A program made the position numbers and the translations under genes. Source: Oligoflexia bacterium (GTDB taxonomy: Bacteria; Bdellovibrionota; Bacteriovoracia; Bacteriovoracales; Bacteriovoracaceae). Taken from it: a stretch of DNA of 47,096 bases. This document shows positions 1-8,721 of the stretch, in pieces. How positions within the stretch are numbered: the stretch's first letter is position 1; each line of letters starts with the position of its first letter. Location: the NCBI GenBank assembly GCA_015232015.1, contig JADGAM010000009.1, forward strand, positions 3,746 to 50,841. Reading direction: 5' to 3'. The notes under the pieces are model-generated. The model made no database searches and was not told the origin of the DNA. It was given only the letters and a program-made list of their open reading frames with translations.

Positions 1-42
1 GAATTTTTGTATAGGAAAATAAGGAAAGAAAAAAGAGAAATA

Positions 43-80
43 AAAAAAGAAGGTGGTCCTATAGGACCACCTTCTTTTTT
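43..80 (+). terminator. Rho-independent terminator, perfect palindrome
   Basis: A perfect 38-base palindrome: the 19-base arms 43-61 and 62-80 are exact reverse complements. It is A-rich on the left and ends in six T residues, so it can act as a terminator. It would end a gene upstream of the window, probably mnmE given usual gene order (inference). Its core GTGGTCCTATAGGACCAC recurs at the ends of rsmG and atpC. Confidence 0.75.
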
Positions 81-89
81 AGGATTAAA

Positions 90-105
90 TGTTCTATGTG
101 GAACA
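90..105. promoter_or_regulatory. parS-like ParB binding site 1
   Basis: TGTTCTATGTGGAACA is a 16-base near-palindrome matching the bacterial parS consensus TGTTTCACGTGAAACA at 12 of 16 positions, including both outer TGTT/AACA arms. It lies about 2.8 kb from parA, where origin-proximal parS sites usually sit. The ATG of mnmG falls inside it, so ParB bound here could affect mnmG expression (inference). A second copy is at 2080-2095. Confidence 0.6.
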
Positions 106-1994
106 ATCGCGTAATAAAAAATAAGAAAAATTATGACATTATTGTTATAGGTGCCGGACATGCGGGTGTTGAGGCTGCCTTTATAGCTGTTCAATTAGGA
201 ATGAAGGTTGCGGTTATAACTATGCCAGAGGTAACAGTTGCATCTGCGCCTTGCAATCCTGCTATTGGAGGAGTGGCAAAGGGACAAATTGTTAGAGAGT
301 TAGATGCTCTTGGTGGGGCCATGGGTTTGCTCGCTGATAAGGCAGCGATTCAATATAGAATATTAAATGAATCTAAGGGATATGCTGTTCAATCGACGAG
401 AGTCCAAATAGATAAATATTTATATTCTCTAAATGCGGAAGAATTACTCTTGAAACAAGCAAATATTGATTTAATTAAAGAAGAAGTTATTAAAGTAAAA
501 ATAGAGAGAGAAAATGAAAGGGTAAATCACTTTTTTATTACTACAAAGAATGAACATACAAGTTATTGTTCTAATAAGTTAATAATTACCGCCGGAACTT
601 TTTTAAATGGATGTTTGCATTTTGGAGGAAAAAAAATTGCTGGAGGGAGAGTGGGTGCCAGCGCTTCTAGGGAATTGAATGCAATTGGAATAGAAATTCC
701 AACAATGAGGTTTAAAACAGGCACTCCAGCTCGCCTGAAGGGATCAACAATTGATTTCTCTGTAATGGAAGAGCAAAAATCAGATGAGCAAACAAAGAAT
801 TTTCATCTTTTAAATCCCCCTTTTGAGAGACAAATGCCTCAAATAAGCTGTTTTATCACTCGTACAAATGCAAATACAATGAAAATTATAAGGGATAATA
901 AGTTAAAATCCCCGATATTTAATGGCCAAATTAATTCGATTGGACCTAGGTATTGTCCTAGTATTGAAGATAAGGCCAACCGTTACCCTGATAGAGATAG
1001 TCATCATATATTTATTGAACCCGAAGGGTTAAATGTTGATACTACTTATTATCCAAATGGCCTATCTACTAGTTTACCAATAGAAATTCAAATAGAGTTT
1101 TTAAAAACAATAAAAGGATTAGAAAATGTTGAAGTGGAAGTTCCAGGCTATGCGGTAGAATACGATGTTGTAGATACCACAAATTTAAATAGAACTTTAG
1201 AGTGCAAAGATATTTTAGGTCTTTATTTTGCTGGACAAGTTAATGGTACGTCTGGTTACGAGGAGGCCGCAGGACAAGGAATTGTAGCGGGAATAAATGC
1301 GTCCATGGCGGTTTTAGGTCGACCTACTATTTTATTTGATAGGTATGATACATATTTAGGTGTGATGATTGATGATTTAGTTAGTAATCGTAGAGATGAG
1401 CCTTATAGGCTGTTTACGGCCAGATCTGAAAACAGATTGTTACTTAGGGAGGATAATTCAATTAATAGAATTTATAATTATCGTATGCGTTTAAGTCTTA
1501 ACATGCAGATCGATAATTATTTAACTGATTTTATTAAAGAATATAAAATTTTTTCTTCAGTGGCAGATAAATTTAGTTATGTTAAGAATGAAAATAATAA
1601 AAAATATTTTGAAGAAAAAGGTTATGGTCATATTACAGGAGAGGCAATGACTTTATCGGAGTTATTAAAGCAATCTCATCTCGACCCAGTAAAAACTTTA
1701 AAAAATGAATGCTCTAATAGTGAAATTATAATTGAGGAATGGATTGCAGCAGCAGTTGCAATATCAAAAAGATATGATGGATATATAAAAGTTGCAGAAA
1801 TACAGAATGAAAAGATTAAAAATTTGGATTCCATGAGAATTTATTGGGATTTATTAATAGAATCAGGAAATATTTCCTATGAGTGCAGACAAAGGATTAA
1901 AGCTATTCGTCCACAAACCTTTGGGGAATTAAGAAGGATAGATGGAATTAGAGCTGCTACATTGGCGATAGCTGCAGGCAAGCTATATGGATAA
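96..1994 (+). CDS. mnmG: tRNA uridine-5-carboxymethylaminomethyl modification enzyme MnmG (GidA)
   Basis: FAD-dependent cytoplasmic enzyme that, with MnmE, installs the carboxymethylaminomethyl (or related) group on wobble U34 of certain tRNAs. The N-terminal dinucleotide-binding motif GAGHAGVEAA is at residues 19-28, the conserved PCNPAIGG segment at about 52-59, and the family signature GTSGYEEAAGQG lies around residue 385. The length of 632 residues is normal. The ATG at 96 is preceded by AGGA at 81-84 and no nearer in-frame ATG precedes the FAD motif, so I keep it, although it lies inside a parS-like palindrome. rsmG follows after 8 bases, so the two are probably cotranscribed. Confidence 0.96.
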   Translation: MWNNRVIKNKKNYDIIVIGAGHAGVEAAFIAVQLGMKVAVITMPEVTVASAPCNPAIGGVAKGQIVRELDALGGAMGLLADKAAIQYRILNESKGYAVQSTRVQIDKYLYSLNAEELLLKQANIDLIKEEVIKVKIERENERVNHFFITTKNEHTSYCSNKLIITAGTFLNGCLHFGGKKIAGGRVGASASRELNAIGIEIPTMRFKTGTPARLKGSTIDFSVMEEQKSDEQTKNFHLLNPPFERQMPQISCFITRTNANTMKIIRDNKLKSPIFNGQINSIGPRYCPSIEDKANRYPDRDSHHIFIEPEGLNVDTTYYPNGLSTSLPIEIQIEFLKTIKGLENVEVEVPGYAVEYDVVDTTNLNRTLECKDILGLYFAGQVNGTSGYEEAAGQGIVAGINASMAVLGRPTILFDRYDTYLGVMIDDLVSNRRDEPYRLFTARSENRLLLREDNSINRIYNYRMRLSLNMQIDNYLTDFIKEYKIFSSVADKFSYVKNENNKKYFEEKGYGHITGEAMTLSELLKQSHLDPVKTLKNECSNSEIIIEEWIAAAVAISKRYDGYIKVAEIQNEKIKNLDSMRIYWDLLIESGNISYECRQRIKAIRPQTFGELRRIDGIRAATLAIAAGKLYG

Positions 1995-2002
1995 AAAAAT
2001 TT

Positions 2003-2713
2003 ATGGATAAATTAATAAGCAAAATAAAAACAAACAGAAGTGAAGAAGAGCTAATGAGTTTTGCGTCAAGCTATCTCGGTGTTCTACATGGAACATTTGA
2101 AAATTTAAATTTAATAAGCAGTGGATTGAAGAATAATTTAAATTTATTTTATTTTAGTCAAGTATTAGACTCTATATATCCGATAATTGCCAAAGATGAG
2201 AATGGAAATTTTTCTGGCTCGAAAATTTTTCTAGATGCAATCAAGAGATCGGGAGTAATTATTGATGTTGGTTTTGGCGGAGGATTTCCTTTATTACCAC
2301 TGGCATTTATTTTGTCAGAGAATGTTCAATTTATTGGAATTGATTCAATAACAAAAAAAGTAATTGCAGTAAAACAAATAATTGAACAGTTAGGATTTAA
2401 AAGCAACATTACACTATTAAATGAGAGAGTAGAAAACTTTGAAATTGATAGAGATGTGGTGATTGTTTTTAGAGCTGTTGGTGATATTAGAGGGTGTCTA
2501 AAAAAAATCAAAGTAATAAACAAAAATCAAAATGTATGGGTGTTTTTTTACAAAGGTCCTAATTTGTATAACAAAGAGGGATACAAAGATATTGATGAAT
2601 TAAAAAAATCATTAGCAAAGAAGTGGGACTTGGTAGAGGAATATAAGTACGCTACTGGGCAAAATGAAAATTTATGTGAGCGACTATTTATTGGATTCAA
2701 GAGAAAACAATAA
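2003..2713 (+). CDS. rsmG: 16S rRNA (guanine-527-N7)-methyltransferase RsmG (GidB), divergent
   Basis: SAM-dependent methyltransferase expected to modify G527 of 16S rRNA. The SAM-binding glycine loop reads IDVGFGGGFPLLPLA near residue 90, a variant of the usual DVGTGAGFPGIPLA, and FRAVGD near 153 corresponds to the family's SRAVA motif. The 236-residue length fits. The protein is more diverged than most homologues, with Asn/Lys-rich loops, but the position directly after mnmG supports the call. It carries the second parS-like palindrome inside its reading frame and ends just before a strong terminator hairpin. Confidence 0.85.
   Translation: MDKLISKIKTNRSEEELMSFASSYLGVLHGTFENLNLISSGLKNNLNLFYFSQVLDSIYPIIAKDENGNFSGSKIFLDAIKRSGVIIDVGFGGGFPLLPLAFILSENVQFIGIDSITKKVIAVKQIIEQLGFKSNITLLNERVENFEIDRDVVIVFRAVGDIRGCLKKIKVINKNQNVWVFFYKGPNLYNKEGYKDIDELKKSLAKKWDLVEEYKYATGQNENLCERLFIGFKRKQ
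2080..2095. promoter_or_regulatory. parS-like ParB binding site 2
   Basis: TGTTCTACATGGAACA, inside the rsmG coding sequence, shares the TGTTCTA and TGGAACA arms with the site at 90-105 and differs only in the central two bases. The two copies 2 kb apart, both close to parAB, make chance less likely. ParB binding is inferred from resemblance to the parS consensus. Confidence 0.55.
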
Positions 2714-2726
2714 AACAATAAAATAC

Positions 2727-2778
2727 TTTTTAATCTTTAATAAGTGGTCCTATAGGACCACTTATTAAAGATTAAAAA
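2727..2778 (+). terminator. Terminator after rsmG, perfect 52-base palindrome
   Basis: Arms 2727-2752 and 2753-2778 are exact reverse complements. The centre is the same GTGGTCCTATAGGACCAC core found at 43-80 and 11483-11506. The flanks are T-rich on the left and A-rich on the right, so a transcript from either direction forms a long stem. It separates mnmG-rsmG from parA. Confidence 0.7.
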
Positions 2779-2895
2779 TAAATTCAAAAAAATTCAAAAA
2801 ATTCAATTTTAAAAAATTTGATTTCTGAAAAAAATCGTTAGATACTTGGGATTATTTAAACCTTTGATTCTGAAAGTAAAAAAAAGGGATTTTTT

Positions 2896-3747
2896 ATGGC
2901 CGAAATAATCGCAATTGCTAATCAAAAAGGTGGTGTAGGAAAGACTACCACCTCTGTTAATTTAAGTGCATGTTTGGCAGTTGCAGAAAGAAAAACATTG
3001 TTGGTTGATTTAGATCCGCAAGGAAATGCTAGTGTGGGGGCAGGTCTAGATAAAGATAATTTTTGTGAGGCCAATATATATCATGTGATAATAGGTGCAC
3101 TTGATATTAAGAAGGCAATTTATAAAACAGAACTACCTTTTTTTCACATTTGTCCCTCTGAAAAAAATCTAGTTGGCGCAGAAATTGAATTAGTAAGTGC
3201 TTTTTCTCGAGAGTCAAAATTAAAAATGGCCTTAGAAAAAGTAAAAGATGATTATGATTATATAATTATTGATTGTCCACCTTCGCTCGGGTTATTGACT
3301 GTAAATGCATTAAATGCAGCTCAGAAATATATTGTTCCCATGCAAACAGAGTATTTTGCAATGGAGGGTTTATCTCAACTATTAAATACAGTCTCTCTTA
3401 TAAGGATGTCACTTAATCCTAATTTAGAATTGCAAGGCATTTTACTCACAATGTTTGATGGAAGAATGTCTCTACATAAGCAAGTTGCAAGCGAAATCAG
3501 AAAACATTTTGATGATAAGGTTTTCAATACCATAATACCTAGAAATGTAAAATTATCAGAGTGTCCGAGTTTTGGAAAACCAGTTATCCTTTACGATGTT
3601 GAATCTAAAGGTAGCGAAGCATATTTTTCTTTAGCTAAAGAAGTAATTTTTGGCACTCAAAAGGTAGCATGCAATGATGTTGGATTTGGATTTAGTTTTG
3701 ACAAAATTGATAGCATGAAAAAGAGTGCACCAGAGAAGAGAGTGTGA
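2896..3747 (+). CDS. parA: Chromosome partitioning ATPase ParA (Soj)
   Basis: Walker-type P-loop ATPase that moves ParB-parS complexes during chromosome segregation. The deviant Walker A motif KGGVGKTT is at residues 11-18 with the signature first lysine. LLVDLDPQGN (about 37-46) and YIIIDCPPSLG (about 121-131) are the other nucleotide-binding segments. The usual ParA tail IPRNVKLSECPSFGKPV is present near 215-231. The length of 283 residues is slightly long because of a C-terminal extension with no recognised domain. It precedes parB by 68 bases, the normal arrangement. Confidence 0.96.
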   Translation: MAEIIAIANQKGGVGKTTTSVNLSACLAVAERKTLLVDLDPQGNASVGAGLDKDNFCEANIYHVIIGALDIKKAIYKTELPFFHICPSEKNLVGAEIELVSAFSRESKLKMALEKVKDDYDYIIIDCPPSLGLLTVNALNAAQKYIVPMQTEYFAMEGLSQLLNTVSLIRMSLNPNLELQGILLTMFDGRMSLHKQVASEIRKHFDDKVFNTIIPRNVKLSECPSFGKPVILYDVESKGSEAYFSLAKEVIFGTQKVACNDVGFGFSFDKIDSMKKSAPEKRV

Positions 3748-3815
3748 AGTAATAATTATTAATTTTTTAATTTAATTTAATATTAAATTTTATTTATTAT
3801 TTATAAGGATGATTT

Positions 3816-4361
3816 ATGCCGAAAAAAGTAGTTTTAGGAAAGGGATTGGCATCACTTATTAGACCAACCATGGATAAAGAAGATGTGGGAGGATTGGTTC
3901 ATTCTGAAAAATCTACGACTACTACATTACCACCACTTCCTATTTCAACATCAACATTATCAACTAAAACGCTGGATATAGAATTAGAAGATGATTTACT
4001 AGAGGAAATGGGAATAAGAGAAAAAGAAAAAGAAAGAAAAAGAGGTAGAGAAGATAAAAATAGTGGGAGTGGGAATGAGAACGAGAAAGAGATGGTTGAA
4101 TTTATGGACGGACCAATTCTTTTAGATGCATCCATGATACGAGTTAATAAATATCAACCTCGAAAAGTTTTTAATGAAAAAGAGATAGAAGAATTAGCTA
4201 ACTCAATAAAAGAAAATGGTTTAATCCAACCGCTGATTGTCTCCAAAACAAATGATAAGGGAAATCCTCCGCCAAAACCAACATCAATAATTACTCCCGA
4301 TCTCTTGATTGCATCTAGAAAAATTTTCGAGCCAGAAAAATTTCCATTCTCATTCCTGTGA
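3816..4361 (+). CDS. parB: ParB N-terminal part; reading frame broken inside the GERR motif
   Basis: N-terminal portion of the centromere-binding protein and CTPase ParB. It starts after the SD-like AAGGATG near 3807 with the typical KKVVLGKGLASLIRP, followed by a charged, low-complexity linker (residues 20-95), then NKYQPRKVFNEKEIEELANSI and GLIQPLIVSK, the ParB box I. The next segment should be the CTP-binding motif (Y-L-I-A-G-E-R-R-W/F-R-A), but only DLLIAS can be read before the frame runs into a TGA at 4359. The ParB frame resumes in the overlapping frame (see 4358-4942). Eleven bases lie between the Ala codon and the expected Phe-Arg-Ala codons where twelve are needed, so one base appears to be missing near 4318-4330. 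Confidence 0.8.
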   Translation: MPKKVVLGKGLASLIRPTMDKEDVGGLVHSEKSTTTTLPPLPISTSTLSTKTLDIELEDDLLEEMGIREKEKERKRGREDKNSGSGNENEKEMVEFMDGPILLDASMIRVNKYQPRKVFNEKEIEELANSIKENGLIQPLIVSKTNDKGNPPPKPTSIITPDLLIASRKIFEPEKFPFSFL

Positions 4362-4942
4362 TTATTAAGAGAGTTACAGATAGAGATAAATTGGTAATGG
4401 CCATAATTGAAAATGTTCAGCGTTCAGATTTAAATTGTGTGGAAGAGGCATTTGCCTATTATCAATTAATGGAAGATTTTAAATTAACTCAAGAAGAAGT
4501 TGCAAAAAAGATTGGAAAGGAACGCTCAACTATTGCCAACTTTTTACGAATATTAAATTTACCTCCTTCAGTAATTGAATTACTTCAAAAAGAAAAATTA
4601 ACATTTGGACATGCCAAAGTATTGGCCGCTGTTAAAGATATTGAGAAGGTTGAGAAATTTGCGAATATGGCAGTTAATAAAGGCATGTCAGTTCGAGAGT
4701 TTGAAAAGTTAATCAAGAGTGAAAAAGGAAATCAAAATTCTTCTTCGTTTACAGAAAAGGATGAAGATAATTTGCAAGAGAGAGAGTTATTTGAAAAATT
4801 TGAGATTTTTAGAAGAGAAATTGAGACTAGAACAGGATTTCAAATTAATATAAACCCTAAACCTGACAATAGTGGAATAATAAGCATTAAATATCATAGC
4901 GATGAGGAGTTTAATAATATTTACGAACTTCTTTTACAATAA
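4358..4942 (+). CDS. parB: ParB C-terminal part (HTH DNA-binding and dimerisation regions)
   Basis: Continuation of ParB in a second frame. It opens at a GTG at 4358 that overlaps the TGA of the upstream part, but homology begins earlier: FRARKI...LIPVIIKRV can be read in this frame from about 4329. It contains the ParB signature DKLVMAIIENVQRSDLN and EEAFAYYQLM, then the helix-turn-helix LTQEEVAKKIGKERSTIANFLRIL and the FGHAKVLAAV segment. The C-terminal dimerisation region follows an acidic linker. It could be translated separately by stop-start coupling, joined by frameshifting, or be half of an inactivated or mis-sequenced gene; the sequence alone cannot decide. Confidence 0.8.
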   Translation: MIIKRVTDRDKLVMAIIENVQRSDLNCVEEAFAYYQLMEDFKLTQEEVAKKIGKERSTIANFLRILNLPPSVIELLQKEKLTFGHAKVLAAVKDIEKVEKFANMAVNKGMSVREFEKLIKSEKGNQNSSSFTEKDEDNLQERELFEKFEIFRREIETRTGFQININPKPDNSGIISIKYHSDEEFNNIYELLLQ

Positions 4943-4987
4943 TAAAAATAAGTAGGAAGAAGAAGTTGTAGAGGCAATAAGTGTAAT

Positions 4988-5359
4988 ATGGAATATTCTA
5001 GAGATAGAGAGAAAATAACTGCAGTAATTGAAGAAGGATGTAAATTTGAAGGTAACTTTTCTTTTACAGGAATTGCGCGAATTGCAGGAACTGTTAATGG
5101 AAGTATCTTTTCGAATGATACACTTATTATTTCAGAAGGGGCGATGGTTAATGCTGATATAGTTGCGGGAGTAATTTTAGTATCAGGGACGGTGAAGGGA
5201 AATATACGTGCAAATTACAGAGTAGAGATAAGAAAACCTGCCAAATTTGAAGGAACAATAATTACCCCAAGTTTAATAGTTGAAGAGGGAGTTATTTTCC
5301 ATGGGACAACTAAAATGAGAGAAGAGAATTTTTTAGTTAGCAAAGGGAAAAAACAATAA
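4988..5359 (+). CDS. Bactofilin (DUF583) cytoskeletal protein
   Basis: Small polymer-forming cytoskeletal protein. The 123 residues follow the bactofilin plan: a short N-terminal tail, then a right-handed beta-helix with repeating short strands (FEGNFSFTGIARIAGTVNGSI, LIISEGAMVNADI, ILVSGTVKGNI, VEIRKPAKFEGTI). In myxobacteria bactofilins work with ParAB in positioning the segregation machinery; the placement directly after parB here suggests a similar link, which is inference. The SD is weak: an AGAGG about 15 bases upstream of the ATG. Confidence 0.88.
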   Translation: MEYSRDREKITAVIEEGCKFEGNFSFTGIARIAGTVNGSIFSNDTLIISEGAMVNADIVAGVILVSGTVKGNIRANYRVEIRKPAKFEGTIITPSLIVEEGVIFHGTTKMREENFLVSKGKKQ

Positions 5360-5499
5360 TAATATTATTATTACAATACTTGAAGATTAATCTTTTTTCG
5401 TTTTATTTTTTATGAAATAATGAAATAGTTCATTAATAATATCAATTTTTTGATATCTTATGATAATTTTATTATTTTCTCATTTGGAGGGTGAATGAG

Positions 5500-5943
5500 A
5501 TGGGCGCTGTTTATGATGTCCTTCAGAGATTAGGTTTAGACATTTCTTTTTTCTATCAACTAGCAATTATTATTTTTGCAATCCTTGCATCAAGATTCTT
5601 ATTTCTTGAGAGATTAAGATTTGTTTTTGAACAAAGAGAAGAAAAGACTCTTAAATTAGATACTAAGTCACAAAAAATGATGAAAGATGCAGAGGAATTA
5701 GGAAAAGTTTATAATTCCATAATTGAAGAGGGCAACAAGAAGGCAAGAAAGAATTTTGATGAAGGAAAGAAAGTTGTAATTACAGAACAAAAGAAGGTTT
5801 TTAAATCCGCAGAAGAAGAATTTAGTAAAAATTTACAGACTCATAAGAAAAGTTTTTATGGGGAAGCCAGTGAGTATAAAAATAAAGTGTTTTCGGAAGT
5901 GGACAGTCTTGCTAGTATTTTAAGAGATAAAGTTTTGAAGTAA
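5500..5943 (+). CDS. F1Fo ATP synthase b-type subunit, first copy (b')
   Basis: Peripheral-stalk subunit of ATP synthase: one N-terminal membrane helix (ISFFYQLAIIIFAILASRFLF) and then a long charged, Lys/Glu-rich coiled coil to the end. I place the start at the ATG at 5500 (MGAVYDVLQ) rather than the GTG at 5491, because GGAGG at 5486-5490 abuts the GTG and is correctly spaced for the ATG. That gives 147 residues, typical for b/b'. A second b-like gene follows 54 bases downstream, so the stalk is probably a b/b' heterodimer. Confidence 0.82.
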   Translation: MGAVYDVLQRLGLDISFFYQLAIIIFAILASRFLFLERLRFVFEQREEKTLKLDTKSQKMMKDAEELGKVYNSIIEEGNKKARKNFDEGKKVVITEQKKVFKSAEEEFSKNLQTHKKSFYGEASEYKNKVFSEVDSLASILRDKVLK

Positions 5944-5997
5944 ATTTTTTTGTTTTATTTTTATTATTGTATTTATTTGTGTATTTGGAGGTAGGGC

Positions 5998-6483
5998 GTG
6001 GAGGTAAATGATTTAAAACATCAACTATTGGCCTTAATCCCTTATGTAGTAAACTTTGTAGTATTTTTTGGTTTCATAATTTATAAAATTAAAAGGCCAC
6101 TTATTAAATACTTTGAAGAACGATCTGAAAAAATTAGAGAACATATTGAAAGTAGTAATGCTAAATTTGTTGAGGCCAATAAAAAGTTTAAATTATTTCA
6201 GGAAAAAATAAATAACTCAGAAAATGAATGTAAAAATATTATTAATGAGGCGGCCAAAGAAGTTGTGATTTATAAAGAAAATGCCATTGTAGAAATGAAA
6301 AATAAAATCGAACGAATGAAAAGAGATATGTTAGATTCGTTTGAGACTGAAAAATTAGAATTAATACGCCAATATGATCAGCAATTACTAGCTCTTGTTT
6401 TAACCAAATCAAGAAATTTGATAAAAGGAAATGAGAACAATAAAATTAAAGTTTCCAAGAACATGTTAGAGTTTTTGCACTAA
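5998..6483 (+). CDS. atpF: F1Fo ATP synthase subunit b, second copy
   Basis: Second stalk subunit: a membrane segment near the N-terminus (LIPYVVNFVVFFGFIIYKI) ending in the family-typical KRPLIKYFEERSEKI, then about 120 residues of coiled coil. The start is GTG with GGAGG at 5987-5991, six bases upstream, so the non-ATG start is well supported. At 161 residues it is a normal b subunit, and RPLIKYFEERSEKIREHIE is the more canonical b sequence of the two. atpH follows after 58 bases. Confidence 0.85.
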   Translation: MEVNDLKHQLLALIPYVVNFVVFFGFIIYKIKRPLIKYFEERSEKIREHIESSNAKFVEANKKFKLFQEKINNSENECKNIINEAAKEVVIYKENAIVEMKNKIERMKRDMLDSFETEKLELIRQYDQQLLALVLTKSRNLIKGNENNKIKVSKNMLEFLH

Positions 6484-6541
6484 TTTTTTAATTGGTAATA
6501 TGATTGTGCTTTGGTAGGTGTTTTGAAGGGGGACAGTACAG

Positions 6542-7105
6542 ATGTCTGAAAGTATAATAACAAATGTGTATGTTCGCACTCTTTTTGAATTCTGTAATGA
6601 AAAATTGACTAACATTGCAGAGATTCAGCAAAATTTAAAATTTCTTGTAGACTATATTGAAAAAAATACAGATTTCAAGAAATTACTTTTCTTAGATGTT
6701 TTTTCAATTAATGAAAAAAAGATTGTTGTTACAAGCATTTTAGAAAAATTACCTCTGTCAAAACTTTTAAAAAATTTCATACTATTTTTAGTAGAAGAAA
6801 ATAGAATTAAAATTCTTCCTGAAATATATCAAAGGTTTGTTGCTCAAAATGAATTAAATAGGGGGCAAATTGAGGGGACGATTGAAGGAAATATACAAAC
6901 AATTCCCACAGAAGATATTGAAGAAATCAAGAAATATGTAAAAGAAAAAATTAGTCTTAATCCTATTTTAAATTATAAAATAAATAAAGATTTGATTGGT
7001 GGATATAGAGTGATTGTAGGGGATTTTCTACTAGATGCGACTGTTGATTTTCAACTTAAGAGACTAAAAGAATCAATTTTAAATGATAAAAATTGGAATC
7101 ATTAA
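6542..7105 (+). CDS. atpH: F1Fo ATP synthase delta subunit
   Basis: Delta (OSCP-like) subunit that joins the peripheral stalk to the alpha3-beta3 head. It has the family's opening (YVRTLFEFCNEKL), a six-helix N-terminal domain, the LPLSKLLKNFILFLVEENRI segment and the C-terminal signature KDLIGGYRVIVGDFLLDATVDFQLKRL, where GG-R-...G-...D-S/T-... is conserved. The length of 187 residues is usual. The GAAGGGGG just upstream is a strong ribosome site. It sits in the expected place, just before atpA. Confidence 0.92.
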   Translation: MSESIITNVYVRTLFEFCNEKLTNIAEIQQNLKFLVDYIEKNTDFKKLLFLDVFSINEKKIVVTSILEKLPLSKLLKNFILFLVEENRIKILPEIYQRFVAQNELNRGQIEGTIEGNIQTIPTEDIEEIKKYVKEKISLNPILNYKINKDLIGGYRVIVGDFLLDATVDFQLKRLKESILNDKNWNH

Positions 7106-7126
7106 TCATTTTGGAGTTAATAATCT

Positions 7127-8647
7127 ATGGATCTATCATTAAGGCCTGAAGAAGTAACCAGTATTATTAAGCAAAAGATTTTAAATTTTGAAACCAGATT
7201 GCAAGTTGATGAGATTGGTATTGTATTAAATGTGGGAGATGGTGTTGCGCGAGTATTTGGTCTAAAAAATGCTCAAGCTGGAGAGTTGGTAGAATTTCCC
7301 TCTGGTACTAAAGGAATGGTTTTAAACCTTGAATCTCAAAGTGTGGGAATTGCAATATTAGGTTTGGATGATTCCATTACTGAGGGTGTAACTGTTAATA
7401 GAACTGGAGATATTGTAAAGGTTCCTGTTGGAGATGCACTTTTAGGTAGAGTGGTAAATGCCATCGGTGCTCCACTGGATGGTCTTGGTGAAATTAAGAG
7501 TAATAATTTTATGGCGGTTGAGATTAAAGCGCCTGGCATTGTTTACAGGCAATCAGTTAAAGAGCCACTACAAACTGGTCTTAAGGCCATAGATTCAATG
7601 ATTCCTATTGGTAGAGGTCAACGTGAATTAATTATTGGTGATAGAAAAACTGGAAAAACTGCACTGGCAATTGATACTATAATTAATCAGAAAGGAAAAA
7701 ATTGTAAGTGTATATATGTGGCCATCGGACAAAAACAATCAACTGTTCGTTTGGTTCATCAACGACTTAAAGATGCTGGTGCCCTGGAATATACAATTAT
7801 TGTTTCTGCTACAGCTTCTCATTCGGCGCCATTGCAATTTTTGGCCCCATATTCAGGTTGTACAATGGGTGAATACTATAGAGATAGTGGACAACATGCT
7901 TTAATTATTTATGATGATTTAACCAAACAAGCTCAGGCCTATCGTCAAATGTCTCTATTATTAAGACGTCCTCCTGGACGAGAGGCATTCCCTGGAGATA
8001 TTTTTTATTTGCATTCAAGATTATTAGAAAGGGCCGCCAAGTTATCTGATAAACATGGTGGTGGATCACTTACTGCTCTTCCTATAATTGAAACTCAAGA
8101 GGGTGATGTTTCTGCTTACATTCCAACAAACGTTATTTCAATTACTGATGGTCAGATTTATCTGGAATCAGATTTATTCAATGCCGGGGTTAGACCAGCA
8201 GTGAATGTTGGTTTATCAGTTTCAAGAGTTGGTGGATCTGCTCAAGTAAAAGCAATGAGGAAAGTGGCAGGATCGTTGAGACTTGATTTGGCCCAATATA
8301 GAGAATTAGAAGCGTTTGCAAAATTCGGGTCAGATCTAGATCAAGCTGCTCGCAGACAATTGGCCAGAGGAGAAAGGTTGATTGAATTACTAAAACAAGA
8401 TCAGTACGCTCCCATGGAAGTAATAGATCAAGCAATAGTGATTTTTGCAGCAACCAAGGGTCTATTTGATAGTGTGCCAGTTAATAAAATTAAAGCGGCA
8501 GAAAAGGAACTAATTTTACATTTAAGAAAAGAACATGTTGAGATGATGAATGAACTTGATAAAACTAAAGAGATTACAAAGGAAATTGAAACAAAATTGA
8601 GAGAGGTAATTAATAAATTTGTTCTATCTAAAAATTATACTGTTTAG
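7127..8647 (+). CDS. atpA: F1Fo ATP synthase alpha subunit
   Basis: Non-catalytic nucleotide-binding subunit of F1. The P-loop GDRKTGKTA starts near residue 171, where most homologues have GDRQTGKTA. The segments [63 protein letters not shown] (read in parts) and [13 protein letters not shown], with the alpha arginine finger, are all intact. At 506 residues it is full length. GGAG at 7111-7114 precedes the ATG. It is one of the most conserved genes here and a good phylogenetic marker. Confidence 0.98.
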   Translation: MDLSLRPEEVTSIIKQKILNFETRLQVDEIGIVLNVGDGVARVFGLKNAQAGELVEFPSGTKGMVLNLESQSVGIAILGLDDSITEGVTVNRTGDIVKVPVGDALLGRVVNAIGAPLDGLGEIKSNNFMAVEIKAPGIVYRQSVKEPLQTGLKAIDSMIPIGRGQRELIIGDRKTGKTALAIDTIINQKGKNCKCIYVAIGQKQSTVRLVHQRLKDAGALEYTIIVSATASHSAPLQFLAPYSGCTMGEYYRDSGQHALIIYDDLTKQAQAYRQMSLLLRRPPGREAFPGDIFYLHSRLLERAAKLSDKHGGGSLTALPIIETQEGDVSAYIPTNVISITDGQIYLESDLFNAGVRPAVNVGLSVSRVGGSAQVKAMRKVAGSLRLDLAQYRELEAFAKFGSDLDQAARRQLARGERLIELLKQDQYAPMEVIDQAIVIFAATKGLFDSVPVNKIKAAEKELILHLRKEHVEMMNELDKTKEITKEIETKLREVINKFVLSKNYTV

Positions 8648-8721
8648 TGAAGTGTTATAGTTAAGTATTATAGTGAAGATTTTTAAGATTTTTTGAAATA
8701 ACAAAGTAATGGAAATTTTCT

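Noticed and set aside
3899-4135. Ser/Pro-rich minus-strand frame
   Set aside because: Antisense to the low-complexity linker of parB; no start signal and no independent evidence.
4358-4361. GTGA overlap as a genuine two-gene coupling
   Set aside because: Not preferred as the primary reading because ParB homology in the second frame begins upstream of the GTG; kept only as one option.
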